Part shown: piece after piece, positions 24,361 to 35,388 of the stretch
Position numbering within the stretch: the first letter of the stretch is position 1
How the letters are laid out: each line of letters begins with the position of its first letter
From: Metallyticus violacea
Lineage: Eukaryota > Arthropoda > Insecta > Mantodea > Metallyticidae
Length of the DNA stretch: 64,000 bases
Assembly: GCA_030762175.1 (NCBI GenBank)
Contig: CM060833.1
Span: 68,039,001 to 68,103,000 of the forward strand
Direction of reading: 5' to 3'
Program-made: the position numbers and the translations under genes
Notes under the pieces: generated by a model
Database searches by the model: none
Seen by the model: only the letters and a program-made list of their open reading frames with translations
Told to the model about the DNA's origin: nothing

Positions 24361-24700
24361 ATGTCTCTGTAGATTTTATGAATTTAGTGATGAGGTTATG
24401 TTGTTTGGAAGTTTAAGGATTAACAACATTTTATTCATTTAAGAACTTTTGAAAAATAAGACATTTTTAAAAAATTCTGTTGGAACTTACACAGTGAAGC
24501 TTGTTAAGTCGTCAAGTTGGTTGAAGATGGAGAGGATGTCTCTTTGAAACCGGTCCCACCGTATTTAAAAGTAAGTGAAGCATAAGAGTGTGTTAGACGA
24601 TAGATTAATTAAAATTTTATTGTTTATGTTTATGAATATATTTTTCTACACTGTCAATTCTATGGGTTTTTGAAAACCTTTAAGTTTTGGTTCAATTTGG
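24361..24700 (-). mobile_element. Penelope-like element, C-terminal coding fragment with a hammerhead-bearing insertion
   Basis: Minus-strand blocks at 24361-24420 and 24605-24690 match in order the plus-strand Penelope-like copy at 28175-28305 (shared: AAAACCCATAGAATT, CATAAACA-AAACAA, CTTCCAAACAACA, ACCTCAT, CATAAAATCTACAGA). Between them lie about 180 bases absent from the other copy, containing a hammerhead-like motif on the plus strand. Flanks AACATTTTATTC and AAATTTTATTG may be the duplicated target of that insertion. The coding frame is destroyed. Confidence 0.65.
24516..24560 (+). ncRNA. hammerhead ribozyme-like motif, degraded
   Basis: Core TTGAAGA (521-527) stands at the place of CUGAUGA with two changes. 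A 5-bp helix II follows (GGAGA 529-533 with TCTCT 539-543), then GAAA (546-549) and the palindrome ACCGGT with C after it, giving the cleavage triplet GUC. Helix I pairs GTTGG (516-520) with CCACC (556-560) with one mismatch. The core changes should abolish cleavage. The fold class is recognised from known hammerheads in Penelope-like elements. Confidence 0.55.
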
Positions 24701-24960
24701 AATTCATGGTTTTTTGTCAGAAATCGTATGCTATGACTGATTTCTCCATTTGTTCATATTTTACATTTCTCATTGAAGTTGTCCTTGGCTCCCCACCAAT
24801 TACAGAGTAATTGAAATAATTAATATTTTTAATTTTAAAACTACAATTCTGTAATTTTTTACAGATATGTTGTGCTTCCTGTACATAGGAAACGTTGATG
24901 ACAAAATTCATTTATGTAGAATTAAGATTTTATAGTATTTAAGACTTGAGCATAGAGTGT

Positions 24961-25970
24961 ATAATGTATAATTTTAGTTACATTTAAGAAATAATATGTA
25001 ATATAACAAAAGGTAAAGATGGACTTGAATCTCACTCTGAACATGAAGGCAAGGGTTGAAAAAGTCAGACAATGCAAGTGAATCCCTTCTGGTATGCAGC
25101 AGGAAAAGAATGTTGCCCCTCTGGCATAGAAACCAGCCACTTTTCGCTAGGGTACGCAACAGGTGTGCATTCACAGGTCATTGACATAACGTGTAAAATT
25201 TGTCTGAAGTGAACTGATTGACGAATAGCGTAATGTGTGCTCTGCCAAAATTTATCCAGCAAATCGGAATGGATTTTGTTGATTAAGCATCAGGCTATGA
25301 GCATGATGAAAAGAAAACTGCGGGAATATTTTGCGTAGCTAGGAAAGCATCAGTTTTTCCAGAGTATATAAGAAATAGATTTTGCCTCAAAAAGTGGCGG
25401 TCTCAAAATTCTCTGGGCCAAGATAGTGCTGCGGCGTCTCCCGGGCAGTTAGAGGAGGAACGACCTAAGTCCGAGGTACAAGATCCGGCATCAACGAAGC
25501 TGGACAATCAATCAATGCTAGAGCCACCATTGTGCTGCATTAAATACCATTGAAGTAGCACCTTCTTTATATTATGCACCATTTGGCGAATGCAATCAGA
25601 TTTACATGTTTGCCAAGTTTACCTTGCCAGTGATCTGGAGTGAGAGATGTGAGTTCATCTGATTATTCATGTTTGGGAGAATAAACAACCTCAGCAACTA
25701 AATCATGAGGCATTATTTATTGTCACAATCAATAACAAATCCCCATTCCCTCAGCCCTGGCTAGCTTACAAGTGCCAGAAATCAGCGGAAAGCCCTAGAG
25801 AGAGGGAGTCTCATGGAAGCACGGTTGGTGGTCTGCAGCAGCCATGGTGAAATCTGCAATCAGCAGGCTCAAATGAATTTACACAACTACCTTACAGCCC
25901 AATTCTCATCCCCCATCGCAATATCTTTTTCATCATGTCTTCCTTAACCCATAGGGTATGTTTCTTTTTG
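24961..25970. other. unassigned stretch, part with LTR-like signals
   Basis: 25060-25920 is richer in GC than its surroundings. It contains TATATAAG near 25362 and AATAAA near 25680 in one orientation, as in the promoter and polyadenylation signal of an LTR, but no terminal TG..CA pair or target duplication was established. It lies between the two halves of the minus-strand Penelope-like copy, so it may be an insertion. Confidence 0.25.
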
Positions 25971-25974
25971 TTTA

Positions 25975-26536
25975 CCTATATATTTCATAGTGCATCTTTG
26001 CAATTGATTTTGTAGAAGCGTGATTGTTTTCCTGGCAGAATTTTATCTTTGTGTTCATTTTCTGGAGGTTTTTAAAAACTGCATTTGTTTACTGGAGTCA
26101 AAATAATGTTTGCATCTTTAAAAATTTTCTGGAATTTTTGGTGTTCTCATGAGTCCGGTGTACATTTCTTGTATATATATGATCTTCTTTGTAGCCTTTT
26201 AGTGTGGTGATGTCTTTTATTTGTTTCTGATGTAATTATCTGTATGGGATATTTTTTAAAATGCCTAATTGCAATGTATTGTCATTTTTTATACTTTTTA
26301 TGTCCAGGAAAGGAAGAAACTTGCTTTCTACTTCTGTTATGAATTTAATGCTGCTGTCTTGTAGGTTGAGTAATTTTATTGCTTCCTCTTTCCATTTTTC
26401 ACTTACTATTGCAAAGATATCTATATAATGGTACCTACATTTAATAAATGTCGAAAAACATAAACTAATTTTAATTCTAAGAAATATATGTGCACATATG
26501 CCAAGAATGGTGAGAATGGATATTCCATTGTCAGGT
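25975..26536 (-). pseudogene. Penelope-like reverse transcriptase fragment
   Basis: The minus frame 26236-26536 reads DNGISILTILGIC at the place of the GxPLSPxLA block of Penelope-like reverse transcriptases. It continues with FSTFIKCRYHYIDIFAIV, SEKWKEEAIKLLN and KFLPFLDIKSIKN. The catalytic YxDD box is reduced to YIDIF, so one aspartate is lost. Below 26236 shifted frames continue with KGYKEDHIYKK and KIFKDAN, matching the plus-strand copy near 28050-28140. The 5' end abuts a hammerhead-like segment in the opposite orientation. Confidence 0.75.
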
Positions 26537-26540
26537 GACT

Positions 26541-26585
26541 TGCAACTGAGGATGCACACAAAAGCCTATGAAACTAGTTTTGCAT
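26541..26585 (+). ncRNA. hammerhead ribozyme-like motif
   Basis: Core CTGAGGA (546-552) differs from CUGAUGA at one base. GAAA is at 570-573, followed by the palindrome ACTAGT and U, giving the triplet GUU. Helix I is a perfect 5-bp pairing of TGCAA (541-545) with TTGCA (580-584). Helix II is eroded: GC 554-555 can still pair with GC 564-565. A conserved tail, CAAAGTAAGTGGAGCATAAG, follows. Confidence 0.6.
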
Positions 26586-26719
26586 AATTCAAAGTAAGTG
26601 GAGCATAAGATTATCAAATTGACTTACTAGATAATTAAGAATATACTAGTCCCTTCACTGTATTGGTTCCGACACAAAATTAAATTTTATATTTAATTGT
26701 TCTATTGTTCTATTACTTC

Positions 26720-27010
26720 TACTGGTAGGTAAGAAGGTAAGCAGGTTTATCCATTTCTTTACAATAATTAGTAGTTTTTCTTTGGGGATGGTAAAAAAAA
26801 AAAAAAAATTTCTCTCTTTTTTAGAAGGCTACACTTGTTAATAATTTGCTCAAAGAACACATATCTGGGTAGGATGGTTTTAATTTTTTCGTGATCTTTG
26901 CTAGTTAGTAAATTGTAAACATTGTTTCCATAATCTATCCCATTCATTATGACTATTTTGTTTCCTCTGTATTTTTTGATGATTATGTATAATTTAATAA
27001 CTAACCAGGA
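26720..27010 (-). pseudogene. Penelope-like element, N-terminal RT fragment
   Basis: The minus strand reads GNKIVIMNGIDYGNNVYNLL followed by a TSKDHEKIKTIL block, the conserved KGxxxVIMxxxDYxxK segment at the start of Penelope-like reverse transcriptases. A T-run/A-run near 26795-26810 interrupts it. It probably belonged to the same minus-strand copy as 25975-26536, with the hammerhead segment lodged between them. Confidence 0.6.
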
Positions 27011-27019
27011 TTATGATAA

Positions 27020-28300
27020 AATGTAACTTATCCTATCCAGAAATATATAGTTCAGTAAGCAATTTATTAACAAAAGTAACCATTCTAAATGAGAAAGAAA
27101 AAAAGATGATTATACCAGACTACCCTACCACACCCAGAATCTATGGCATACTGAAAATATATAAACCTGGTATAACATCAGAGCTATAGTAACACAATAA
27201 ATTCACCCACATAGAATTTAGCCAAAATTCTATATGGGTGAAAATTTAATATTTTACTGAAATACAAAAGCCAGAGCATAAAAAAACTCATCAAAATTAA
27301 TACAAAGAATCAGACAGATAAAACTAGAAAACAGGGATTTGCTAGTATCTTAAGATGTGGTCTTAGTTTCCCAGCTTTTCCAAAAAAAAAACTACTAATT
27401 ATCATAAAAAAATAGCTAATTTCAATAAATCTACCTGGAGAAGTAATAGAACAATATCTAATCATTACCAAAATTTACATTAATCAAATCAATTTCACAT
27501 TCAGAGGCAATATCTAAACACAAAAGAAGGGTCTGGCAATGAGATATCCATTTTCACCATTCTTGGCAGAAATGTGCTTGAGTTTCTTAGAAACAAAATT
27601 AGTTTATGCTTTTCCACACATATTCAAATGTAGGTACCATTATAGATGATGTCTTTGTAGTAGTACGTGAAAAATAAAAAGAGGATGCAATAAAACTGCT
27701 CTCAACCTATATAAGACAGCAGCATTAAGTTGACAATGAAAATAGAAAGCAACAAGGTTCTTCCCTTCCTGGGTATAAAAATTATAAAAAATGGCAATAT
27801 GCTGATATTTGGCATATTCAGAAAGGATAACCGTATAGATAATTGCATCAGAAACAATATCCATAATCCAAAACATAAACTCACAATATCAATAGCCTCA
27901 CATTTAGATTAACAAACCTACCAATAAGCAAGACAGAATACAAATCCAAGTACCAAAATATCATAGATATAGCACAGAAATATGGCTACACAATAAACCT
28001 AATATACAAGAAAGCAGAAAAATTCAAAAAACAAATAAAAGACATCACACTAAAAGGCTACAAAGAAGATCACATATACAAGAAATTCACATTCCATCCA
28101 TGGGCACACCAAAAATCTCAGAAGATTTTTAAAGATGCAAACGATAAGAGGATATACATATTGCACTTATATATATAAAGCTCTTCAAAAACCCATAGAA
28201 TTAACAGTGTGAAAAATGTATACATAAACAAAAACAAAGAAAATTTAGTTAACTTTGATCTTCCAAACAACAGTAACCTCATTCATAAAATCTACAGAAC
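27020..28300 (+). pseudogene. Penelope-like element, plus-strand copy
   Basis: Shifted plus frames give, in order: a block related to PRxYGxxKIHKPG (PRIYGILKIYKPG, near 27140), a SPFLAEMCLSFLE block (near 27560), IIDDVFVVVREK with the catalytic aspartate pair kept (near 27640), a PISKTEYKSKYQNII block (near 27920), then KGYKEDHIYKKFTFHPW and AHQKSQKIFKDAN. Frameshifts occur every 50-150 codons. It is head-to-head with the minus-strand copy to its left. A hammerhead-like motif follows at 28428-28470. Confidence 0.75.
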
Positions 28301-28427
28301 GACTCTTAATACCATGCTGATGATGATGGTGAGAGCCAGTGAAACATGACCAAGTAAGTGGAACGAAATTAGTGAAATCTGAGTTATTTCCTCAGACTGC
28401 TCATAAAAAAATTGTAACCCATCAATG

Positions 28428-28470
28428 GATCGCTGATAATGTGAACAATGGGTTCTGAAACATGTACTAT
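28428..28470 (+). ncRNA. hammerhead ribozyme-like motif, degraded
   Basis: Core CTGATAA (433-439) has one change. Helix II is GAAC (443-446) with GTTC (452-455). GAAA is at 457-460, with palindromic helix III ACATGT and A after it (triplet GUA). Helix I is weak: three of the four pairs closest to the core can form. The tail AGCAAGTGGAGCTAATAAG matches those behind the other copies. It lies at the 3' end of the plus-strand Penelope-like copy. Confidence 0.5.
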
Positions 28471-28544
28471 ATATTATAAGCAAGTGGAGCTAATAAGAAC
28501 GAGTAGTTCAACTCAACAATCATACAATGATCTTAATTAGTCCT

Positions 28545-29956
28545 CACATAATTATTTGATTTTACACTTATTAATTAAATTATGCCTTTTCAAATACTGA
28601 AATTAACAGAACTCTCTCTATAGACTTCATACTTCAGGGAAATTTTGCCCATTAATAAAATTGTGTTTTCTAAACTGTGATATGTGAGTAAAACTCTTCT
28701 CACAAACTATATACAAGTAGGACTTTTTGCCTTCATGTATCATATTATGTCTTTTCAGGTCTGACAGCCTTACAAAGCTCTTTTATAAACTATACACCCG
28801 TATGGCCTCTTGCCCTCATAAATCAAATTATGCTTTTTCAAGACTGATAACCACATAAAGCTCTTTTCACAAATTTCACATTCGTATGGTCTTTTACCCT
28901 CCTGGGTAAAAGTGTGTCTTTGTAAAGTTGTAAGGTCTTTCCCCCTCATGGATCAAATTATGCCTTTTCAACTGTGAAACCATTGTAAAGCTCTTCTCAC
29001 ATGTGTTACACTTGTGTGTTCTTTTACCCTCATGAAATAAATTATGTCTTTTCAAGTCTGACATATGTAAGACTTTTCTCACATATTCCACATTTGTATG
29101 CTCTCTTACCCTCATGAATCAAATTATGCCTCTTCAAGTCTGACAAACAAACAAACATACAAATACTTTTCTACAAATTTCACTGTTATATGGTCTTTTG
29201 CCCTCATGTATCAAATTATGCCTTTTCAGATATGATAAAGAAAGAAATTCCCTTCCACAAACTAACCATGAATCAAATTATGCTTTTTCAAGCATGATAA
29301 TGATACAAAGGTCTTCTCTGACTGCATTTGCATGCTCTTTTGTCCTCATGAATAAAATTATGTATGTTCAAGTATGATAGCCTTATAAAGCTTTTCTCAC
29401 AAATGTTACACTTATATGGTCTTTTGCTTTCGTGAATCAAAGCATGTCTTTTCAAGTCTGATAGCAATACAAAACTCTTCTCACAAATTTCACACTTGCG
29501 TGGTCTTTTGCCTTCATGAAAATAATTATTCCATTTAAGTGTGATGCTGTAATAAAGCTCTTATTACACATTTTACATACATGTGGTCTTTTGCCTTCAT
29601 GAATCAAATTATGCTTTTTCAATTGTAAACTTAAAGCAAAGCTATTTTCACATGTTTCACACCTGTGTGGTCTTTTGCTCTCATGAATCAAATTATGTTT
29701 TTTTAAGTGTGTTACTGAAGCATTTATCTTCCCACAAACTTCAAATTCATTTTGCTTTTTGGAGTAATGTGAGTAAAATGTTTTTTCCAATTGGGTTTCC
29801 TTGATGACATCATTTTCATGAACTCCATACATGCTGGTTCTTTCACAATCAGGATTATTCTCTCCCATTTTCAAGCAATTATTGTTTTCTAAAGTTGCAC
29901 TGCTACAAAAAGTGGAGATGCCAGTGCCATGGCTGAATATGGTCTCCACATATAAT
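28545..29956 (-). pseudogene. decayed C2H2 zinc-finger paralog (about 15 finger remnants)
   Basis: The minus strand carries about fifteen remnants of the finger core LKRHNLIHEGKRP at an ordinary 84-base spacing, but in shifting frames with stops and small deletions. The 5' part (29452-29956) aligns with the intact exon at 22.4-23.5 kb through the non-finger leader (SATLE, DCE, HLKKHNLIHESKRPHRC), proving duplication. The base matching the intact acceptor is mutated from AG to AA. It is longer than the intact gene by about five fingers, so the intact exon may have lost fingers or this one expanded before dying. Confidence 0.85.
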
Positions 29957-30815
29957 TTAGAATGTTTAAGATAAATCATCAATAATGATAAACATGGATA
30001 TTCTGAAGAAAACGACATAACTACTAAAGAATACAATATATATATACAATAGCTTTAGTTTAACAAATTATAAAAAATCTTAGTTGCTTATGCAAAATAA
30101 GTTTTCCTGTCTATTATGCTGTTAAAAATAAATTAACCAACTGGGTTTTTGCTCTTTCACTGGGAGATCTATTTTAGACAAATACAATTTCATATTCATA
30201 TTTCATTTATGTCAGGAAAAAAATCTTCTATAAACTTGCATAACATAAATGACATATTTTAAAAACATAACCATAAAAGTATCATGTTCTTTTTCCATGT
30301 GGTTTACAAGTTATTTGAGTTGTAGCAAACAGCTATGGAAATTAAAACAGAAACACATTTCAGTTACTTTGAAACAGCATTCATTATCATATATTTCATC
30401 AAAGAACTTATTGCAGCAACTTGAATCTGCACACATATATATCTTGGTTAACTTCAGCCTTTAGTTTTATAACTCACCATATCTCTACATATCATCATAA
30501 TATTTATTAACTTACAACCCAAAACACTACCTGGTGACAAAAATTTTTTGCAAACAATTTTAGACAGAGATTTAGGAAGCCACCTCCACTTTTGTCTGTG
30601 GAATAATAATCTGTAACTTAAACCCAATAATATTGCAATACATCACTGTTTAAATGAAGAATACAGGAAGATGATAATTTTTAAAAAAAGCAGTACTGTA
30701 ACTTCAGAAAACAAGTGTTTAGTTTTAGCAGTGTCAAATCCAGTCCATGAAACAGTCAACTAGTTACCAGATTAAATACATATTCTGAAGTTTCCAAACA
30801 TATTAAAGGGTCACC
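29957..30815. other. no recognised feature
   Basis: AT-rich flank of the decayed zinc-finger array. No exon, SINE or transposon signal seen. Confidence 0.4.
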
Positions 30816-30827
30816 TCATTAAAATGA

Positions 30828-31122
30828 ATGAGTCGGTCCTGGTGGTGTAGTGGTTACCATACTTGCTTCCTAAACCCAAATTGCGGGTTCGAACCCGGCC
30901 AGGACCGATGGATTTTTTCGGGCATAAAAATCCTAAGTATGGCTTCCTTTGGAAGGGAAGTAAAGCTGTGGGCCCCGTGTCGTACATTTACGGCACAAAA
31001 AAGAACCTTCAGTCTGAAAGAGAGACCTCTGAGCAAAATTTGTCGGCCATTTCATGCCCTGAGTTGAATAGGACACTGATGACCTGAGATGTTAAAGAGC
31101 GTCCATAAATAAAAGCATTCAT
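30828..31122 (+). repeat. SINE family B, full length with exact target duplication
   Basis: Complete copy: box A TGGTGTAGTGGTTA, box B GGGTTCGAACCCGGC, the GGGCATAAAAATCC and GGAAGGGAAGTAAAGC blocks, tail GTTAAAGAGCGTCCATAAAT. The 12-bp flank TCATTAAAATGA occurs exactly on both sides (30816-30827 and 31123-31134). It is the best copy in the window for defining the family's ends. Confidence 0.95.
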
Positions 31123-31134
31123 TCATTAAAATGA

Positions 31135-32155
31135 CATGCAAATGCTTATTAGAATATAGAATACCACATTCAACAATGCATTATCATAACATAAAGAAGT
31201 TAGTATTAGGTGACAATGTATTTTACTACCTGATACTGACTTATTTACGTGTATAATCAATCTACTTCACTGTGTCTTACTTCTATTAAGTTTACAACAC
31301 ATTGTCATATGAACAAGGACTAAGGGTAAGATCCTTTAACCTGTCAATGAACTTAGTAATGGCAATATGAAGAATTGTAGCAAAGCATGTGCTGTGCATC
31401 TTCTGCAGTTTTCACTATTATTTTGATTACATGGCCTCCATGAAGTCCCAATTTAATCATACCAGAAAACAGGCTTGGGAATACATAACAAAGAAAGTGG
31501 CTGCAAATCACTACCACACAACAGTGAACTAAAAGATGCTGTGAGAGCCCCTTTGTAACCATAACACCACAGATGTTAAAGTTTTGCAAAGGACCTGGAG
31601 ATGTACCCAATTATGCAGACAATAATGGAGCTACACACACTGACACATTAGATTATTAGGTGAAGTTAGAGAAAAATGGAAAAGCATGACAAAGAGGATA
31701 AAGGAAGGAAATGTAGAAAGAAGTGTAACCTTATTAAGTATAATAACTTGTGGATTTACGGTGTATGTAGGGAATGTGAGGGAGAAATAATATATATTAA
31801 TTTTATATTGTATTGCATTATGGAATTGATGATGACATAGATCTTATTGTAATATTTAAAATTGTATGCTGATGTAAAGAGAAATAAATTCAAATAAAGG
31901 TAAATGGGTAAAGAATTCTGTGACTTGCGGCCAACCTGTACATAGCACCTTCAATCAGTACTCTGCATCTGATGTGAATGGTATTTAGTGACAGTGTTTC
32001 ACAAAAATTTTCCCTTGGTTTCAGTTATGCTAACTTTTTATAATAATTTTACCTTATTTATTTCATTTGTCATTGTTTCAATTTCTGGATTTGCAGCATA
32101 TTATTGGAATATAGCATAGACCAGTGGAAAAAATGTAACAAAGTTAAAGTCAAAC
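31135..32155. other. no recognised gene
   Basis: AT-rich. The minus frame 31353-31610 (85 codons) has no domain signature. Nothing else recognised before the mariner. Confidence 0.4.
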
Positions 32156-32156
32156 A

Positions 32157-33419
32157 TACGAGGGTAGCTCCATAAGTTTCCAGCCTTGCCAATAAGGATT
32201 ATTGCCTTCACAAAATCCTTAATGGTGTCATACCTTATCTGTTAAGTACATAATTGCAGCTGTAACTTCTGTTCTGTTCAGTTGTTCAGATATAGTTGCA
32301 TAAAGAAGGCTATGTGTAGAACACTGGCATGTTCAAAATAAAGTATTGAGCTGTTATTAAGTTCTTCACAAAAGAAGGGCTCTCCAAATGAAATTAAATA
32401 GTGATTGGATGGTGTATATGCAGAAGCATCCCCCTCATATTCTACCATAAAGGAATGGGTCAAACTTTTTCAAACTGGTCGAGAATGCATTGAAGAGGAA
32501 GAGCGTGCAGGTGGGCCCTTGGTGCTCACTACTGAAAACATTACTCTTGTGGAAGGAGAAATTATGGAAGACCGATGGCACAAAGTTATAGAAATAGCAG
32601 CAAGGTTGGGCCTTTCTAAAACAGCAGTCCTTCAAATTATTCATGAACATTTAAACATGAATAAGGTTAGCGCAAGATGTGTGCTTATGCTACTTTCCTC
32701 AGTCCGAAAGCAGCAACAAGCCATCTGTTGTCAGGCATTTTTGGAGCTCTGCCATGGCAATGAGAGAGAAATTCTGCAAATCATTGTTACAGAAGATGAA
32801 ACTATCGTCCAATACTATCTCTTGTCTAAAAAAGAAACAATGGCATGGTGTAAACCTGGCGAAGCAAAAGGCCAAGGTCACTCAATTAACCAAGAAGATC
32901 ATGGTCATAATCATTTGGGACTGTGAAGGAATACTATTGATTGACTTCAAGGAGAGAAACATCACAGTAAATTGGGAGTACTATGCCCGACTATGCATAG
33001 ACTACATGCTTCCATCAAAGAGAAACGGCGAGGAAAGCTGAGTGGTGGTGTGCGCTTTCTTCACGACAATGCTCATGTGCACCCAGCTCTTGTTGCAAAG
33101 GAAGCTATTTGGCTTCAAGGAGATCGACCATCCACCCTACACTCAGATCTAGCTCCAAGTGACTATTTCCTCTTCTCAAAACTCAAGGACTTTCAAGGAA
33201 GGAAATATAAGTGTGACAAAGAAGTGATGGATGCTGTTTATGCCCATTTTCCAGACAAGACTTCTAACTTTTGGGGGGGGGGGGGGTTGAAATGTTAATT
33301 CAAAGATGCGAGAAGTGTATTGCAATAAAGGGTAACTATATTGAAAAGTGAAATATAGTTTTTGTCTTTATCATACCTAGAAAATGGTTAGACTGGAAAC
33401 TTATGGACCTACCTTCATG
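32157..33419 (+). mobile_element. mariner element, full length, inactive
   Basis: About 1.26 kb, typical for the family. Left terminus ACGAGGGTAGCTCCATAAG and right terminus (as reverse complement) ATGAAGGTAGGTCCATAAG form an inverted pair extending through TTTCCAG. It encloses one transposase gene in the plus orientation. Its 3' end matches the partial element at the left edge of the window. Confidence 0.88.
32329..33351 (+). pseudogene. mariner transposase (DD34D type), broken
   Basis: The ancestral start is the ATG at 32329 (MFKIKY), stopped by TGA at 32347. Good homology continues in three frames: SYSTIKEWVKLFQTGRE and KVIEIAARLGLSKTAVLQII (N-terminal helix-turn-helix), TEDET at the first catalytic aspartate, an IIWDCEGILLIDF block, HDNAHVHPA at the second aspartate and SDLAPSDYFLF at the third, with a frameshift just before it. 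A run of 14 G (33273-33286) then shifts the frame before the C-terminus ending Y-I-E-K (stop 33349-33351). The catalytic aspartates are still legible, but no contiguous enzyme can be made. Confidence 0.85.
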
Positions 33420-34291
33420 TAGGGGATGGCAAACAATGTGACAGATGACCAAATATTACAATTTATAATTTCTTTGGGATGTAAATAAAATTTTAGCCTC
33501 AGAGGATGGAATAATGATAAGGGTTATGAATGGTGGGAAGCAGCAGCACAGCTGTCTCCAAAGCTTTTTTTTTTTTAATTGTATACCTATATGTAGAAAG
33601 CTTAGTGATCAGAGTACTTAGCTGCTTGCTAAGTGATCACTAGGACTTGGATTTCTGGAAAATATTTGTTTTATGTGCTAAATATACTTGAAATATGTGA
33701 CAAAAAAGTAAAAATATTTCATTATGTTTTAATTCTTTATTTGTGAATATAAAAAGCATGCAGTACTCACCAATATACATAAATGATGCCGCACCAAGTG
33801 CTGAAGAATTGTAATACACAATGAGAGTCACCCTCAAGTTATTTATCTGAAATGACTAACAATCATCATGGAACACATTGACATGCATTTGGAAAATGAG
33901 CATTCTACATCACAAAAAGCCGGCCTGGCAAATTTATAGCTGGGTATGTTACTCACAGTCACATCACTATTCTTTTCTTGCTGACTGTCCAACAAATTTG
34001 AAATTTTACACTTAGTGAAACCCACCATTGTTTTCCCAACATGCTCTATATTTTTTTGTAACTCTTGTGCTGTAGATTCACTAAGACAACATCACAAACC
34101 GTTTCTGACAGATGGATCCCTCCAATTTAAATGTTTCAATTGTACTGCAAAGGAAATTCATGAAATACATGCTAAATCATTTTTAATACTGTCAGTTAAA
34201 ATTTCCTGAAGAATTTGTAAAAAGTTTCTGTTGATTTCATTATGAACAGAAGTAAAACCATAAAAATGTCTGCATAATATTATATTGCAGC
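33420..34291. other. no recognised feature
   Basis: AT-rich sequence without domain, RNA or repeat signal. Confidence 0.4.
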
Positions 34292-34308
34292 AAGCCAAGC
34301 TCATAGCA

Positions 34309-34597
34309 CCGCCACGGGTGGCCGAGGTCGTTAAGGCATGGACTCGTGAGCGGGAGGTCTGCGGTTCGAATCCCGCCAGGACCGTCCTCCCTGACTGGGG
34401 TTTTTTCCAGGTTTTCCTCAGTCTTCATAACTGGCAAATGCCGGGGAGGTACCTAAACTTAGGCCTGGAACGCTTCCTTCCTTAAAAAAAATCCTTTCCC
34501 TATATCATTTCATTTCATGTATCATCAGTGTCCACCGCCTGTGGTGCCTCTGTAGTAAAAACGGGCGTTAAACACTACTCAAAAAAAAAAAAAAAAA
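34309..34597 (+). repeat. SINE family A, full length, poly(A)-tailed
   Basis: Head with box A GGTGGCCGAGGTCGTTAAGG and box B GGTTCGAATCCCG, body GTCCTCCCTGACTGGGG through GGCCTGGAACGCTTCC, end CGGGCGTTAAACACTAC plus about 17 A. Both sides carry AAGCCAAGCTC followed by a related (A/C)T(C)AGCAC, a target duplication of about 18 bp. This is the reference copy of family A here. Confidence 0.95.
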
Positions 34598-34614
34598 GCC
34601 AAGCTCCTCAGCAC

Positions 34615-35018
34615 ATAATACTGGTATGGGTGGTAATAGTATGTTATTCTTCAATATACAAATTCTTTACACAGACTTAATGCATACCTTTTTCCCATTA
34701 GAAATTTATCCATCTTATGATATGTTGTTATAACTTCTTCATATATTCACTGTAATCCATGCCAACATAAGCAACATGAGTCATTTTAGGATAACAACAT
34801 GAAGACCTTCATGCTGCCTTCTTTATGTAAGCTGTGGCATCCAACAATATTAGTAAAACACTGTTGTTCTCAGCAGAAGCTGGGCATAAAATGTGTATTG
34901 CATCATTACATAATCTTGCATTGTCATGTGGTTAGCAGCAGTAATTTCTTACATATTATTAGAAAGCATTTTTTTTGCGCCATCATTATTAATACTCTCA
35001 CAATGACATTCCAACTTT
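34615..35018. other. no recognised feature
   Basis: Short AT-rich stretch between a SINE and a 5'-truncated non-LTR copy. Nothing recognised. Confidence 0.35.
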
Positions 35019-35388
35019 CCTTCTGCCATTACACCAATTGACCTTTTATAATATACAGATATCATTATTAAACTAAATCTGGATACAATGGTCTCCAAGA
35101 AGAATGACCTATCTGAAAGTACACTAAATAACCATTACCTGACTGATACTGATGTAGAGAATATACAGATGGATAACTTAAAAATGGAGAAGCAGGCCTT
35201 GGAATATAGTGTGAAGAATTCTCTAATATACACCTTTGGGACAGTATACTAACAATTTTGATGGTAAAATAATGGCCATTAGAGCAGCTTTAGAAAATCT
35301 ACTGTATAGACCTAACATAAATAAAATAATTATCCTAAGTGGCTAAAGTTACCCACCACAAATAGTATAAATGAAATAAGAAAATTAT

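Noticed and set aside
28545..29700. CRISPR-like array suggested by regular 84-base periodicity
   Set aside because: The period is that of C2H2 zinc fingers (28 codons), the units are diverged coding sequence, and the genome is eukaryotic.
30832..30905. Functional tRNA gene with box A and box B
   Set aside because: It is continuous with the SINE body and tail and flanked by the SINE target duplication; the anticodon arm does not pair properly.
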